Position numbers and translations under genes: made by a program
Assembly (NCBI RefSeq): GCF_014641075.1
Contig: NZ_BMHP01000002.1
Coordinates: 682,001-746,000, forward strand
From: Paenibacillus nasutitermitis
Lineage (GTDB): Bacteria > Bacillota > Bacilli > Paenibacillales > Paenibacillaceae
Length of the DNA stretch: 64,000 nucleotides
Reading direction: 5' to 3'
The notes under the pieces: model-generated
Database searches by the model: none
Seen by the model: the letters and a program-made list of their open reading frames with translations, nothing else
Told to the model about the DNA's origin: nothing
Part shown: positions 24,692 through 34,243 of the stretch, one piece after another
How positions within the stretch are numbered: position 1 is the stretch's first letter
Layout of the letters: every line of letters starts with the position of its first letter

Positions 24692-25972
24692 TTAACCCTC
24701 CTTCCTGTCACGCAGGAAATAAATCGTATCCAGTTCGGTTTTTTGAGCGATGGCGGCGATCTGCCCGGCAGTAACCGCCTGCACCTGATTCAGCAGCTCG
24801 TTTGCAGAGCGTTCACGTCCTGTCAATACAGCATTGAAATCAAATCCAATCATTTCATTGGCGGAATCCTGCAATTCACGAAGATGATTGGCGATCATCG
24901 CCTTGGTCTGGTTCATTTCCAGATCGCTGTATATCCCGGTTCGCATGCTTGCCAGCTGCTCCTCAATTATCACTTTCGCTTTGTCGAAATTGTCAATTTC
25001 AATGCCCGATTGAACGGTGCAAATTCCTTGATGGCCATCCAGCCTTGATGCGGCATAATAGGCCAAACTGGCTTTCTCCCTGACATTCAAAAACAGCTTG
25101 GAATGCGGGTACCCGCCCAAAATGCCGTTATACATCAGCGCAGCAGGGTAATCCTCATCTCCGTATGAAGTATTGATGCGAAGACCCATGTTCAGCTTGC
25201 CTTGACTGACGTCCATCTCTTCAATAACGGTCCTGACTTCCCCGCTCTTCCCTGCAACAGCCGGCATCTTGTAGGAAGACGGCGTACCGGACTCCATCTT
25301 GAAGGCTTCCGCAACAAGCGATTTCACTTCCTCAAGCGTCGTATCCCCCACGACATACAAATCAAATGCCGCTTCGGACATTAGCTTGCGGTAGCTCTCC
25401 GTTAAGGATCGCGGCGTAATCACATCGATATCGGCCAGCTGGCCCAGCGGGTGAAGCCGGTAGGGCTCATTCACGAACATTTCTTCCAGACACCGCTCCG
25501 CAGCATACCGGATTTTATCATTAATTATGGCTTCCAGACGTTTGCGGAGCGTATCTTTCTCGGCTTTGACGTATTTATCGCGAAAATGACCGTTCTCTTC
25601 GGCCGGAGCGGTCAGCACCTCGCCGAGAAACTTCAGCGAAGAAGCCAGAAGCGGCTGATCGGAAGAAACAAAACGGTCGTTGATAACATCCATGCGGAAC
25701 TGGATGATTTGCGAGTCTCCCCGCTTATACACATCGAAACCGAAACCGGCTCCATAGAGCTCATCCAAACGCTCCCGAAACGCGATGGTTTCCGGTGTGG
25801 ATGACGTGCCACGCCGAAGCACAAAAGGAATCAGAGCGTTGGAAGTGACGGTCTCTTCCCTAAGCGGCGTACCCATATAAAGCGAGATGGAGAATGTCTT
25901 GAAACGTTGTGTAGGCAAGACATGCAATCGTATACGGTTAAACTGCCCTCGTTCAAATGCAGATTTGGTCAC
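24692..25972 (-). CDS. ymfF: M16 family non-catalytic subunit YmfF
   Basis: This 426-residue M16-fold protein has no HxxEH motif: the corresponding helix reads FRERLDELYGAGFG. It carries the second-domain features of such proteins (NAVYG-type NGILGGYPHSKLFLNVREKASLAYYAASR with the conserved R/Y pair). It would therefore pair with catalytic YmfH as the alpha and beta subunits of processing peptidases do. GTG start at 25972 preceded by AGGGGACGCGAG. It is the first gene of the ymfF-ymfH-ymfI cluster. Confidence 0.92.
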   Translation of the reverse strand: MTKSAFERGQFNRIRLHVLPTQRFKTFSISLYMGTPLREETVTSNALIPFVLRRGTSSTPETIAFRERLDELYGAGFGFDVYKRGDSQIIQFRMDVINDRFVSSDQPLLASSLKFLGEVLTAPAEENGHFRDKYVKAEKDTLRKRLEAIINDKIRYAAERCLEEMFVNEPYRLHPLGQLADIDVITPRSLTESYRKLMSEAAFDLYVVGDTTLEEVKSLVAEAFKMESGTPSSYKMPAVAGKSGEVRTVIEEMDVSQGKLNMGLRINTSYGDEDYPAALMYNGILGGYPHSKLFLNVREKASLAYYAASRLDGHQGICTVQSGIEIDNFDKAKVIIEEQLASMRTGIYSDLEMNQTKAMIANHLRELQDSANEMIGFDFNAVLTGRERSANELLNQVQAVTAGQIAAIAQKTELDTIYFLRDRKEG

Positions 25973-26062
25973 GCCTCGCGTCCCCTTCCGCCTTATAGTT
26001 TCTTTAAACCTAAGTAATCTATTCCAATTTCTGATGCTCTATTCCATTTTACCCGATGGGAA

Positions 26063-26100
26063 ATGGAAGAAGCAACCCGCATTCATAAACGGGCTGCTTC
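26063..26100 (-). terminator. intrinsic terminator after sleB
   Basis: An 11 bp stem with one wobble (26069-26079 with 26090-26100; core GAAGCA..CCCG) lies 15 nt past the sleB stop. The U run is poor (TTCCATTT). Confidence 0.55.
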
Positions 26101-26114
26101 AGGTGATGCTTGTG

Positions 26115-26894
26115 TTACATGCAAAAAATGTGTTTGCCGATCGTCTTAACCTGCGGCCGAGTCCAAATCCATTTGGAGGTCGCCGTCACCGGGTTGAAAT
26201 AATAAAGACAGCCGCCGGAAGGATCCCAGCCGTTAATGGCGTCATCCACAGCTTTTCTGGCATTTTCGTTAGGCGTCAGCCAAATTTGACCGTCAGCCAC
26301 GGCCGTGAAAGCGCCGGGTTGAAAAATAACGCCCGATACTGAATTTGGAAAGCTTGGCGATTTGACGCGGTTCAAAATTACGGCTGCCACAGCTACCTGA
26401 CCGACATACGGCTCGCCTCGTGACTCGCCGTAGACAGCATTGGCCATCAGCTTCAAGTCGTTAGCGGAAAAACCCAGCTTGGAGGATTTGGTTTCATTCG
26501 AATCATTGTCGGATTTACCTCCACCACCGCCCCCAGTAGAAGGAGCAGCAGGTGTTTCTTCCGCGGTAGGTTTCCAGCTTTTGGTCGCTTCCCATAGCTT
26601 CAGCTTGGTTTTCGCTCCGACAACACCATCGGATTTCATACCGAATTTCCATTGAAACCAAGTAACGGCATTTTTAGTCGTCGGACCAAACTGACCGTCA
26701 ATCTTGCCGTTAAAGAAACCCAGATACTTTAAACGGCCCTGCAGCTCATTGACATCCTTACCCGAAGAACCGGACTTTAATGTTGCACTGCTGAAAGTTT
26801 CGGCCGTTTCTCCGCTGTTGGCGTGCTTTAGGGTAAACGCGCCGAACACCAGAAGGACGATGACAACTGTCAACGTTATCAAGCGATTTCTCAT
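26115..26894 (-). CDS. sleB: spore cortex-lytic enzyme SleB-type hydrolase
   Basis: A 259-residue exported protein: a signal peptide (1-26), a PG_binding_1 repeat (about 40-100; GKDVNELQGRLKYLGFFNGKIDGQFGP), a Gly-rich linker (118-135) and a Hydrolase_2 catalytic domain with Glu157 in NAVYGESRGEPYVGQ. SleB is a germination-specific lytic transglycosylase acting on muramic-delta-lactam cortex. A near-perfect sigma-G-type promoter lies 53-83 nt upstream (26947-26977), supporting forespore expression. Its usual partner ypeB is not next to it: spoIIIE is upstream and ymfF downstream. CwlJ-type paralogues lack the binding domain and signal peptide seen here. Confidence 0.9.
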   Translation of the reverse strand: MRNRLITLTVVIVLLVFGAFTLKHANSGETAETFSSATLKSGSSGKDVNELQGRLKYLGFFNGKIDGQFGPTTKNAVTWFQWKFGMKSDGVVGAKTKLKLWEATKSWKPTAEETPAAPSTGGGGGGKSDNDSNETKSSKLGFSANDLKLMANAVYGESRGEPYVGQVAVAAVILNRVKSPSFPNSVSGVIFQPGAFTAVADGQIWLTPNENARKAVDDAINGWDPSGGCLYYFNPVTATSKWIWTRPQVKTIGKHIFCM

Positions 26895-26946
26895 CTTAGG
26901 AATCTGCCTTTCTATTGCGGATTCTAAAAGCAGCGGAGCTTATTCC

Positions 26947-26977
26947 TAGTATGAGAAATCAGATTGCCTTCTATGCA
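26947..26977 (-). promoter_or_regulatory. sigma-G (forespore)-type promoter of sleB
   Basis: On the minus strand TGCATA (26972-26977) and CATACTA (26947-26953), 18 nt apart, match the sigma-F/sigma-G pattern. It lies between the spoIIIE stop and the sleB start. Confidence 0.7.
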
Positions 26978-26987
26978 CGAATTTAAC

Positions 26988-29669
26988 TCAGGAGCTAATC
27001 TTTCCTGCATCATACTGATCAATGGTAAGAAGAACCTCACGCGGCTTGCTGCCTTCATAGGGCCCGATAATATTGCGGGCCTCCATTTGGTCTATCAGGC
27101 GCGCCGCGCGTGTATAGCCGACGCGCATGCGCCTCTGAAGCAGTGACACGGAAGCTTGCTTGGCCTCCAGAACAATCCGGACCGCCTGGTCATACAACTC
27201 ATCGATCTGTTCGTCCACATCCGGTAGGGAATCATCCACCTCGGGAACGAGATCATCCGTATACTCCGCTTCGGCCTGTCCGCGCGAATAATTGACGACA
27301 GCTTCCACCTCCTGATCCGATAGAAAGGCGCCCTGCACGCGGATGGGCTTGGACATTCCGACCGGCAGGAACAGCATATCCCCCCGACCGAGAAGCTTCT
27401 CCGCTCCGACCATATCCAGTATGGTTCTGGAATCGACTTGAGACGATACGCCAAAAGCTATCCTTGAAGGAATATTCGCTTTGATCAGTCCCGTGATAAC
27501 ATCTACTGACGGTCGCTGCGTGGCGATGATCAGATGAATGCCTGCGGCACGCGCCATCTGCGCAAGACGGCAAATGGCATCTTCGACGTCATTGGCGGCG
27601 ACCATCATCAGGTCGGCCAATTCATCTACGATAACAACAATATAAGGCAGCACTGCGGACGGATTCTCAACCATCAGATTGTTGTATCCCTCAATGTTGC
27701 GTGTGCCGGACTTGGAGAAAAGCTCATAACGTTTTTCCATTTCCACTACGATTTTCTTCAAAGCCAGCGAAGCCCTTTTGGGGTCGGTCACAACGGGTGC
27801 AAGAAGATGGGGAATGCCATTGTAAACGTTGAGCTCAACCATCTTCGGATCAACCATGAGAAACTTTACCTCATCCGGTCGTGCCTTATATAGAATGCTT
27901 GTAATAATGCCGTTGATACAAACGGATTTACCGGAGCCAGTAGCTCCGGCTACAAGCAAATGGGGCATTTTAGCAAGATTACCGACGATCGTCTGTCCCG
28001 ATATATCTCTTCCGAAGGCAATGGACAGCTTCGAAGGCGCATTCAAAAAGGCCGGCATTTCCATAACCTCACGCATGGTGACGACCGACACTTCGGTATT
28101 AGGCACTTCGATACCGATAGCAGATTTTCCGGGAATAGGAGCTTCCATACGAATATCCTTCGCAGCCAGAGCAAGAGCGATATCATCGGTCAATCCCACG
28201 ATCCTGCTGACTTTCACTCCCGTTGCGGGCTGTACCTCGTATCGGGTAACGGCAGGCCCGCGCACGACATCAAGTACCTTGGCGCGTACCCCGAAGCTCT
28301 CAAGCGTTGCTTCCAGCTTTCTTCGGGAGTCGTTGGCGTCTGCTGCTTCCCCTGCTCTGCCGCTGCCGCTAGGCTTGACCAGGAGGGAAAGCGAAGGCAG
28401 TTGGTATGGCTTGGCTGCAGGCACACGGGGAACAGCAGCTCCCTGTGCCTCCCCGCCTTCCAAGGGGTCGCCGGTTTCGATTGCCGGGCTGACCAGCGGT
28501 GAGCTCGGCGATGCGATACTGGAGAATTCTTCTTCTCCATCTTCATCTTCGGCAGCAAATTCGTCAGCCTTATCGCTGTTCAAATGTGCCTTTGCACTCA
28601 TTTCCGAGGCAAATTTTCCGTGCACCTCTCCACTGCTGTCAAAAGCCGGGGACTGCCCCCCACGAAGGAGCTCGTCCAGCTCATCCGGGATTGCGGCGGA
28701 GTCAGATTCGGATGCGTTGTATGCTCCCCACTTATCAACGCCTTCCTCCTCCTCAATCTCCCACTGCATGGCTCTTTTGCGATTAGCTCCGCTCCCTTCA
28801 ACGGGTGGTTCATCTTCCATCTGCCATTCGTCTTTACCCTGGGGATCCTCGGAACCGGATTTATCATTGAACCATGAGAAAAAAGCAAGCTTCTTCCTTG
28901 CTCCCGTTCGTGGTCTCGGCCGGTAAAGATCCTCGTCCTCGTCCTCGTCATCCAGATCCCCGCTTTGAATAAGCGCAGCTCCTTTGACACCGCCAGCCTG
29001 TTTGGCCGGAGAGGCAGCAAGATGAGAAGCACGTTTGGCCGCCAGCTTCGCGCTAAGCAGGGAGAGCAATCGTCCGCCGCGCACACGCAGTGCTTTGATT
29101 AAATCCACATAGGATTTGCCCGTCATCAGCATAATAGAAATGGCAAACATGACGATCATGATGAATTTTGCGCCAAAATATCCAAACAGCCAGTACAACA
29201 GCGTGTACTGAATGGCACCTGCATACCCGCCGCTTACTGCCCTTGGCGCTATGCTTCCATCATCAATGGCCGGAGAATCGATCAGGGATGCACGGATATC
29301 GCCGCCCAGCTGCGTTAATATGTAACCGGAGGTCAAGCCGCCGGTAGGTTCTGTTTTCTGATCCATGACCGTAATGGAGCTCATCAGCGTAAAAGCCAGC
29401 ACAAGCAGCAGAATCCCGGTCTTCCTTGTGGACCATCCGGAAGGCCACACACGCTTGATCATTACGGACAAACCCACGTATATCCCCACAAGAGCCAAAA
29501 CAAAATAAAACTTACCCAGCATCAAGCCAAACAACTTGGATAAAGAACGTCCAACCGTCGCTTCACCCGAAAGGGCGATGACAGATAAAGTAATCAGCAA
29601 TATGCCGTATACCTCATATTTAAGGCTCGTTCCGATCGAGCTCTTTTTTCTTCGTTTTTTTTTCGCCAA
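26988..29669 (-). CDS. spoIIIE: DNA translocase FtsK/SpoIIIE
   Basis: The 893-residue protein pumps chromosomal DNA through the closing septum at sporulation and division. Four membrane spans lie in residues 18-190. A long acidic, low-complexity linker follows (about 200-430), then the RecA-like motor with Walker A GATGSGKS (575-582) and Walker B-like [12 protein letters not shown], and a C-terminal winged-helix gamma domain ([23 protein letters not shown]) that reads the polarity sequences. The start is a TTG at 29669 with GAGGTG a few bases upstream. It is about 100 residues longer than B. subtilis SpoIIIE (about 790), the excess being in the linker. Its place after ylzJ identifies it as the spoIIIE orthologue rather than the second FtsK (SftA). 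Confidence 0.95.
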   Translation of the reverse strand: MAKKKRRKKSSIGTSLKYEVYGILLITLSVIALSGEATVGRSLSKLFGLMLGKFYFVLALVGIYVGLSVMIKRVWPSGWSTRKTGILLLVLAFTLMSSITVMDQKTEPTGGLTSGYILTQLGGDIRASLIDSPAIDDGSIAPRAVSGGYAGAIQYTLLYWLFGYFGAKFIMIVMFAISIMLMTGKSYVDLIKALRVRGGRLLSLLSAKLAAKRASHLAASPAKQAGGVKGAALIQSGDLDDEDEDEDLYRPRPRTGARKKLAFFSWFNDKSGSEDPQGKDEWQMEDEPPVEGSGANRKRAMQWEIEEEEGVDKWGAYNASESDSAAIPDELDELLRGGQSPAFDSSGEVHGKFASEMSAKAHLNSDKADEFAAEDEDGEEEFSSIASPSSPLVSPAIETGDPLEGGEAQGAAVPRVPAAKPYQLPSLSLLVKPSGSGRAGEAADANDSRRKLEATLESFGVRAKVLDVVRGPAVTRYEVQPATGVKVSRIVGLTDDIALALAAKDIRMEAPIPGKSAIGIEVPNTEVSVVTMREVMEMPAFLNAPSKLSIAFGRDISGQTIVGNLAKMPHLLVAGATGSGKSVCINGIITSILYKARPDEVKFLMVDPKMVELNVYNGIPHLLAPVVTDPKRASLALKKIVVEMEKRYELFSKSGTRNIEGYNNLMVENPSAVLPYIVVIVDELADLMMVAANDVEDAICRLAQMARAAGIHLIIATQRPSVDVITGLIKANIPSRIAFGVSSQVDSRTILDMVGAEKLLGRGDMLFLPVGMSKPIRVQGAFLSDQEVEAVVNYSRGQAEAEYTDDLVPEVDDSLPDVDEQIDELYDQAVRIVLEAKQASVSLLQRRMRVGYTRAARLIDQMEARNIIGPYEGSKPREVLLTIDQYDAGKISS

Positions 29670-29802
29670 CTTCAGTCACCTCTGGATGACATTATACCAT
29701 ACGAGCTCCCCCGCTGCCGCTACTAATCGCAAGACCAAGAAGACATATGCCCAGAGCAGCTAAGCGTACATATCAAACAACGAGCTCCCATTAATAATGA
29801 GA

Positions 29803-30027
29803 TCAGGAAGAGAATTCTCCGAAAGCAATAACCGTACCCGGAGCAAAATCCGGCTTTAAATAGGCGTCCAACGGGCATTCCAGCAGCCTGACGATTTTAC
29901 CGATACCTGGCGAAAGCGGTTCGATTTGCATTTTCACTCCGCTCATGGTTATTTCCACATACGGACCGGGCTGTTCATTCATTCCGTCCAGGACAAGCTC
30001 CAGCGGCATAGTCGTATACAAGGTCAT
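29803..30027 (-). CDS. ylzJ: YlzJ-like protein
   Basis: A 74-residue protein starting [15 protein letters not shown], the hallmark of the YlzJ-like family of spore-forming Firmicutes. It contains no catalytic or membrane motif and its function is unknown. The ATG overlaps the tepA stop by 4 bp (ATGA), indicating translational coupling. The gene order tepA-ylzJ-spoIIIE matches B. subtilis. Confidence 0.88.
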   Translation of the reverse strand: MTLYTTMPLELVLDGMNEQPGPYVEITMSGVKMQIEPLSPGIGKIVRLLECPLDAYLKPDFAPGTVIAFGEFSS

Positions 30028-30770
30028 TGCGGCAGCCCCCCAAGCCCAATCTTCTTGCGTTCTTCGATAAAACCGTTTAGCTCGATCAGCGCCTGCCCGA
30101 TTCCGCCGACAGCGTCAATCAAGCCATGTTTTACCGCATCAGCCCCGATAACCGTTGTTCCGATATCCCGATTGAGCTCTCCGGTTTTGAACATCAATTC
30201 CTTGAATTTCTCGGTAGTTACATTGGAGTGTGAGGTTACAAAACGTACAACCCGCTCCTGCATCTTTTCCAAATATTCGAACGTTTGCGGAACACCGATC
30301 ACCAAGCCGTTCATGCGGATGGGATGTATCGTCATGGTCGCCGTCTCGGCAATAAAGGATTTATCGCCGGCAACGGCTATCGGCACCCCAATGGAATGCC
30401 CTCCGCCCAGAACGAGGGTAACGGTGGGTTTGGTTAGAGACGAAATCATTTCGGCGATGGCAAGGCCGGCTTCGACATCTCCGCCCACGGTATTCAATAC
30501 GACGATCAGGCCCTCGATTTTCGGATTCTGCTCCGCTGCGACCAGTTGGGGAATGATATGCTCATATTTGGTTGTTTTGTTTTGCGGAGGAAGCACGAGA
30601 TGGCCCTCCACCTGGCCGATAATGGTCATGCAGAACACATTTGATTCCGCGGACGGCACCGTCGTTTGACCCAATTGTTGAATAACCTCTACTGCCGGGT
30701 TCGAGATTTTCCGGTCGCCTCCCGCCGGCTCCGGCTGCTCCGATTTCTGAAGTATATCGAATTCACTCAT
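30024..30770 (-). CDS. tepA: translocation-enhancing protein TepA (ClpP-class serine protease)
   Basis: A 248-residue ClpP/crotonase-fold protease. The oxyanion/nucleophile region is [11 protein letters not shown] with Ser126, and His149 lies in [11 protein letters not shown], so two members of the triad are readable. B. subtilis TepA has been linked to protein export and degradation of a small spore protein. The ATG at 30770 is 9 nt after GGGAGG; another in-frame ATG at 30776 is only 3 nt away from that site and therefore less likely. It overlaps ylzJ by 4 bp. Confidence 0.92.
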   Translation of the reverse strand: MSEFDILQKSEQPEPAGGDRKISNPAVEVIQQLGQTTVPSAESNVFCMTIIGQVEGHLVLPPQNKTTKYEHIIPQLVAAEQNPKIEGLIVVLNTVGGDVEAGLAIAEMISSLTKPTVTLVLGGGHSIGVPIAVAGDKSFIAETATMTIHPIRMNGLVIGVPQTFEYLEKMQERVVRFVTSHSNVTTEKFKELMFKTGELNRDIGTTVIGADAVKHGLIDAVGGIGQALIELNGFIEERKKIGLGGLPQ

Positions 30771-30851
30771 CTTCATCGTCCTCCCTGTACTCTGATCCTA
30801 ATCAGTGCCTGTTTGAAACTTGCTCTGCATAGTATGGAAGGACAATCAATT

Positions 30852-30880
30852 ATTATACGGGTTTTTCTGAAAAGAGACTA
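30852..30880 (-). promoter_or_regulatory. possible promoter for tepA-ylzJ
   Basis: A perfect -10 TATAAT (30852-30857, minus strand) lies about 80 nt before tepA and past the rnj terminator. The -35 position reads TAGTCT (30875-30880), a weak match. Confidence 0.4.
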
Positions 30881-30909
30881 ACGAATGCCGTATTTCAAAT
30901 AGGCTTCAT

Positions 30910-30973
30910 ACAAACGCAAAAACGGCTTTCTCTTAAGACTGGCACAGCTGCCAGGTCCAAGAGAAAGCCGTTT
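30910..30973 (-). terminator. strong intrinsic terminator after rnj
   Basis: A 15 bp perfect outer stem (30919-30933 with 30959-30973; core AACGGCTTTCTCTT) is followed by TTTTTGCG on the minus strand. It starts 34 nt past the rnj stop. Confidence 0.85.
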
Positions 30974-31006
30974 GAGAAATTTCGATCAGAATCGAAGAGG
31001 ATACAA

Positions 31007-32686
31007 TTACACTTCCATAATGATCGGAAGAATCATGGGACGACGGCGCGTTTGCTCATACAAGAAACGGCCAAGCGCATCCTTCACGTTTGTTTTCAGG
31101 GAAGCCCATTCGTTGACTTTATCATTCATCAGCTTATGCAGCGTAGATGTCACGATGCGGTTAGCCTCTTCAAGCAGCCCTTCGGATTCGCGCACATACA
31201 CGAAACCGCGGGAAATAATATCCGGACCTGACAGGATGGTGCCATCCTGTTTGCTAAGCGTAACGACAACCACCAGAATCCCGTCCTGTGACAGAAGCTT
31301 GCGGTCGCGAAGTACGATATTTCCTACATCTCCAACACCAAGACCATCTATCAAGACATTACCCGCAGGAACCTTGCTGCCTTTACGGGCTACTCCGCCC
31401 TGGACATCGATCGTATCTCCATTGTCGATAACGAAAATGTTTTCGCGTTCGATGCCGACAGCCTCGGCCAGCAGGGAATGCTGACGGAGCATGCGGTATT
31501 CGCCATGGATAGGAATAAAATATTTGGGTCTGATCAAATTCAGCATCAGCTTCAATTCTTCCTGGCTTCCGTGTCCGGAAACGTGTACGCCGGATACGGA
31601 TCCAGGACCGTAAATCACGTTTGCGCCCAAGCGGAAAAGCTCATCGACGGTACGTCCAACATAACGCTCATTACCCGGGATTGGCGTTGCCGCGATAATA
31701 ACTGTATCACCTGGCAGGATATCCACTTTACGGTGCGTGGAGCGCGCCATACGGGTAAGGGCCGACATTGGCTCCCCTTGGCTACCAGTAGAAAGAACGA
31801 CTACGCGGTCAGCCGCCATTTTGTTGATTTCCTCAGGCTCAATCAGCATTCCTTCCGGAATGGTTAAATAACCCAGTTCAGAAGCAATGGACACCACATT
31901 GACCATGCTGCGTCCAACGACTACAATCTTGCGTTTGGTAGCCATAGCCGCATTAATGACCTGTTGTATCCGATGAACGTTGGAGGCGAATGTGGCAATA
32001 ACGACCCGCTGTGTCGCTTTACGGAAAATATCCTCAAGAGATGGCCCGATCATGCTTTCAGATGGCGTAAATCCCGGGCGTTCCGCGTTTGTACTGTCCG
32101 ACAGCAAAGCCAGAACTCCGCGGCGGCCGATATCGGCAATTCGCTGAAGATCCGCATATTGGTTATTGACCGGAGTATGGTCGAATTTGAAATCGCCTGT
32201 ATGAACGATTGTACCTTCCGGCGTATCCAGACATACCCCAACAGAATCGGGAATACTGTGATTGGTTTTGAAAAATGATGCTTTGATGGTGCCGAGCTGA
32301 ATTTCGGAATCGGCATTGATCAGAATCCGTTTGGTTTCTCCCAGCAAGCCCGCTTCTTTCAGCTTGCCTTCAATCAATCCCAGGGTCAGCTTCGTTGCAT
32401 AGACAGGCACATTCAAATGCTTTAATACATAAGGCAAACCGCCAATATGATCCTCATGACCGTGAGTGATCAGAATAGCCCGTACTTTGTCCTTATTTTC
32501 AGTTAAATAGGTAATATCCGGAATAACGATATCAATACCCAGCATATCTTCCTCTGGAAACTTCAAACCTGCATCCACTACGACAATGTCGTTCCCATAT
32601 TGAACGACATACATATTTTTCCCAATTTCGCCGACGCCGCCCAAAGCAAATATGAGCAGCTTATCTTGGCTGTTTTTCTTTGACAA
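31007..32686 (-). CDS. ribonuclease J
   Basis: The 559-residue metallo-beta-lactamase/beta-CASP ribonuclease degrades RNA endonucleolytically and from the 5' end. The catalytic motif HGHEDH (75-80) is complete, and HTGDFKFD, NVHR and the C-terminal IHGEYR motif (position near 390) are present. By position (dapA-rnj-tepA) it corresponds to B. subtilis rnjB, whose product RNase J2 has a degraded active site, whereas this protein has the intact site typical of J1. I therefore leave the symbol open. A TTG start is preceded by AGGAGG at 11 nt. The 5' leader contains a CTTCG-type hairpin element (32703-32809). Confidence 0.92.
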   Translation of the reverse strand: MSKKNSQDKLLIFALGGVGEIGKNMYVVQYGNDIVVVDAGLKFPEEDMLGIDIVIPDITYLTENKDKVRAILITHGHEDHIGGLPYVLKHLNVPVYATKLTLGLIEGKLKEAGLLGETKRILINADSEIQLGTIKASFFKTNHSIPDSVGVCLDTPEGTIVHTGDFKFDHTPVNNQYADLQRIADIGRRGVLALLSDSTNAERPGFTPSESMIGPSLEDIFRKATQRVVIATFASNVHRIQQVINAAMATKRKIVVVGRSMVNVVSIASELGYLTIPEGMLIEPEEINKMAADRVVVLSTGSQGEPMSALTRMARSTHRKVDILPGDTVIIAATPIPGNERYVGRTVDELFRLGANVIYGPGSVSGVHVSGHGSQEELKLMLNLIRPKYFIPIHGEYRMLRQHSLLAEAVGIERENIFVIDNGDTIDVQGGVARKGSKVPAGNVLIDGLGVGDVGNIVLRDRKLLSQDGILVVVVTLSKQDGTILSGPDIISRGFVYVRESEGLLEEANRIVTSTLHKLMNDKVNEWASLKTNVKDALGRFLYEQTRRRPMILPIIMEV

Positions 32687-33184
32687 TTGTATCCGTACCT
32701 CCTAATTTTTACGAAGTAAAACCAAATTCATAAGTGTAGAATCAATCACCCTCACGAAATAAAGTCGCTTCGTTTGCATGTTATATTTTTTACGAAGTAA
32801 ACTTCGTAACCATGGTCCATATTGAAAGTGCCCCGTGAAATGCAAAGCAAAAATAGCGTCCGTTGACCTGAGCTTCGCGCTCTGGCATGACAATTCTCGC
32901 TTCCTAAGCTGCAAATCTTCCCGTGGAAGCAGACACCTACTGACCCGATCAGATGGGAAATCATCTATCAGAAAAGTATGTCCATATGCAGTTGTATGCC
33001 GCTCAATCATAGAAAAAAGGAATTCATTACTATTTGCCGCACACCATCACTTGTTCCCATTATACATGATTGAAATTATGAAACACAAGTAACGTGAAGA
33101 AACTGTTTGAAAAATGAATGCTGCAACTTGCCCTGCCAGATGTCTGCAGAGGTATGTATCACTACTGATCTGACCTTAGAAAAA
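32687..33184. other. gene-free interval between dapA terminator and rnj
   Basis: About 500 bp have no recognisable gene. A 102-codon minus-strand frame at 32702-33010 has no ribosome site and no family resemblance. The rnj-proximal 110 bp carry two copies of TTACGAAGTAAA and a perfect hairpin (32790-32809); the rest shows nothing I can name. It presumably contains the rnj promoter. Confidence 0.6.
32703..32809 (-). repeat. hairpin leader element before rnj
   Basis: TACGAAGTAAA occurs next to the rnj ribosome site (32710-32720) and again at 32791-32801, where TTACGAAG/CTTCGTAA forms a perfect 8 bp stem with a 4 nt loop (32790-32809). It resembles the CGAAGCAA/TTGCTTCG hairpin before mlpA. Confidence 0.55.
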
Positions 33185-33186
33185 AT

Positions 33187-33212
33187 AAAAAAACCGATGC
33201 AAACGCACCGGC
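33187..33212 (-). terminator. intrinsic terminator after dapA
   Basis: Stem CCGGTGC/GCATCGG with one G-U pair (33195-33201 with 33206-33212), followed by seven T on the minus strand. Confidence 0.8.
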
Positions 33213-33248
33213 TTACAGGTGAGTGCTGCATAAAGAGCTGCAAGCAAC

Positions 33249-34127
33249 TCAAGTTTTCAATAAAGCGCGAAGGGAGGCAAGCTCTTCTTCCGTAGGGGCC
33301 ACAAGGGGCAGGCGTACCCCGCCTACAGGAAGCCCTCGCAAAGAAAGTGCCGATTTGATCAGAACCGGATTCGGGATCGGGTGGGGAAGCTCGAACATTC
33401 CTTTGAAAATGGGCAGACAAGCCCCATGTATACGGGCTGCTTCAATAACATTGCCCTCCAGGAAAGCTTCAATCATTTGTTTCATTTCCTGGCCAATGAT
33501 ATGACTGGTTACACTGACAACCCCATATGCGCCAACGGCCATCATCGGCAGGGCTGCGCTGTCGTCACCGCTGTATACGCGGAAGCCTTCCGGTGCTCCG
33601 GTTACAATTTGAGTGACCTGGTCGGTTGAGGCACACTCTTTGGTTGCCACAACATTCGGGATTTGCGCGAGTCTGAGGGTAGTATGTGCGTTCATGCTTA
33701 CGACAGTGCGGCCCGGAACATTATACAGCATCACAGGCAGCGTTGTCGCCTCGGCAATGGCCTTAAAATGCTGAAAAATACCCTCCTGGCTAGGCCTGTT
33801 ATAGTAAGGCACGACAAGGAGAATGCCGTCAACCCCGCACTGTTCGGCCTGCCGGGTCATCTCAAGAGAGTGGGCAGTGTCGTTATTGCCTGTTCCGGCG
33901 ATGATTTTACAGCGGCCTGCAGCGTGTTTAACGACAAATTTGAAGAGGTCCAATTTCTCTTCATCGGTTAATGTAGGTGATTCTCCGGTTGTTCCGGAAA
34001 CGACGATGCTGTCGCTCAGCTGTTCCTCAATTAAATAATCGACGACCCGGCCGGTTGCGTCCCAATTAATCGCTCCTTCCGCATCGAACGGAGTTACCAT
34101 AGCGGTAACTAATCTTCCGAAATCCAT
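33249..34127 (-). CDS. dapA: 4-hydroxy-tetrahydrodipicolinate synthase
   Basis: DapA condenses pyruvate with aspartate semialdehyde, the first dedicated step to dipicolinate, DAP and lysine. The 292-residue TIM barrel shows the Schiff-base Lys163 in VVATKECAS, Tyr135 in LYNVPGRT, and the SGTTGESPTL loop (44-53). AGGAGG lies 7 nt before the ATG. It is last in the asd-dapG-dapA series and is followed by a clear terminator. Its product feeds both cell-wall DAP and, through the upstream dpaAB genes, the spore dipicolinate pool. Confidence 0.97.
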   Translation of the reverse strand: MDFGRLVTAMVTPFDAEGAINWDATGRVVDYLIEEQLSDSIVVSGTTGESPTLTDEEKLDLFKFVVKHAAGRCKIIAGTGNNDTAHSLEMTRQAEQCGVDGILLVVPYYNRPSQEGIFQHFKAIAEATTLPVMLYNVPGRTVVSMNAHTTLRLAQIPNVVATKECASTDQVTQIVTGAPEGFRVYSGDDSAALPMMAVGAYGVVSVTSHIIGQEMKQMIEAFLEGNVIEAARIHGACLPIFKGMFELPHPIPNPVLIKSALSLRGLPVGGVRLPLVAPTEEELASLRALLKT

Positions 34128-34243
34128 TATGACTCCTCCTAGGATCGTTTAAAAATAAAGCAGGTCGTGTGTCTCCTGCTACACGCAAATCTCAATAAGG
34201 ATAAAAGAACCCGTATAAAGGGTCTATAAAAAGACGGAGAAGT

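Noticed and set aside
27829-28926. 365-codon Ser-rich plus-strand frame across spoIIIE
   Set aside because: The Ser/Pro-rich composition is the reverse complement of the acidic SpoIIIE linker.
32702-33010. 102-codon minus-strand frame between dapA and rnj
   Set aside because: No ribosome-binding site, no family resemblance, and it runs through the hairpin leader element.
34128-34243. Lysine riboswitch or terminator in the dapG-dapA gap
   Set aside because: The gap is too short for a lysine riboswitch aptamer, and the ACCC/GGGT hairpin at 34209-34223 has only four pairs.
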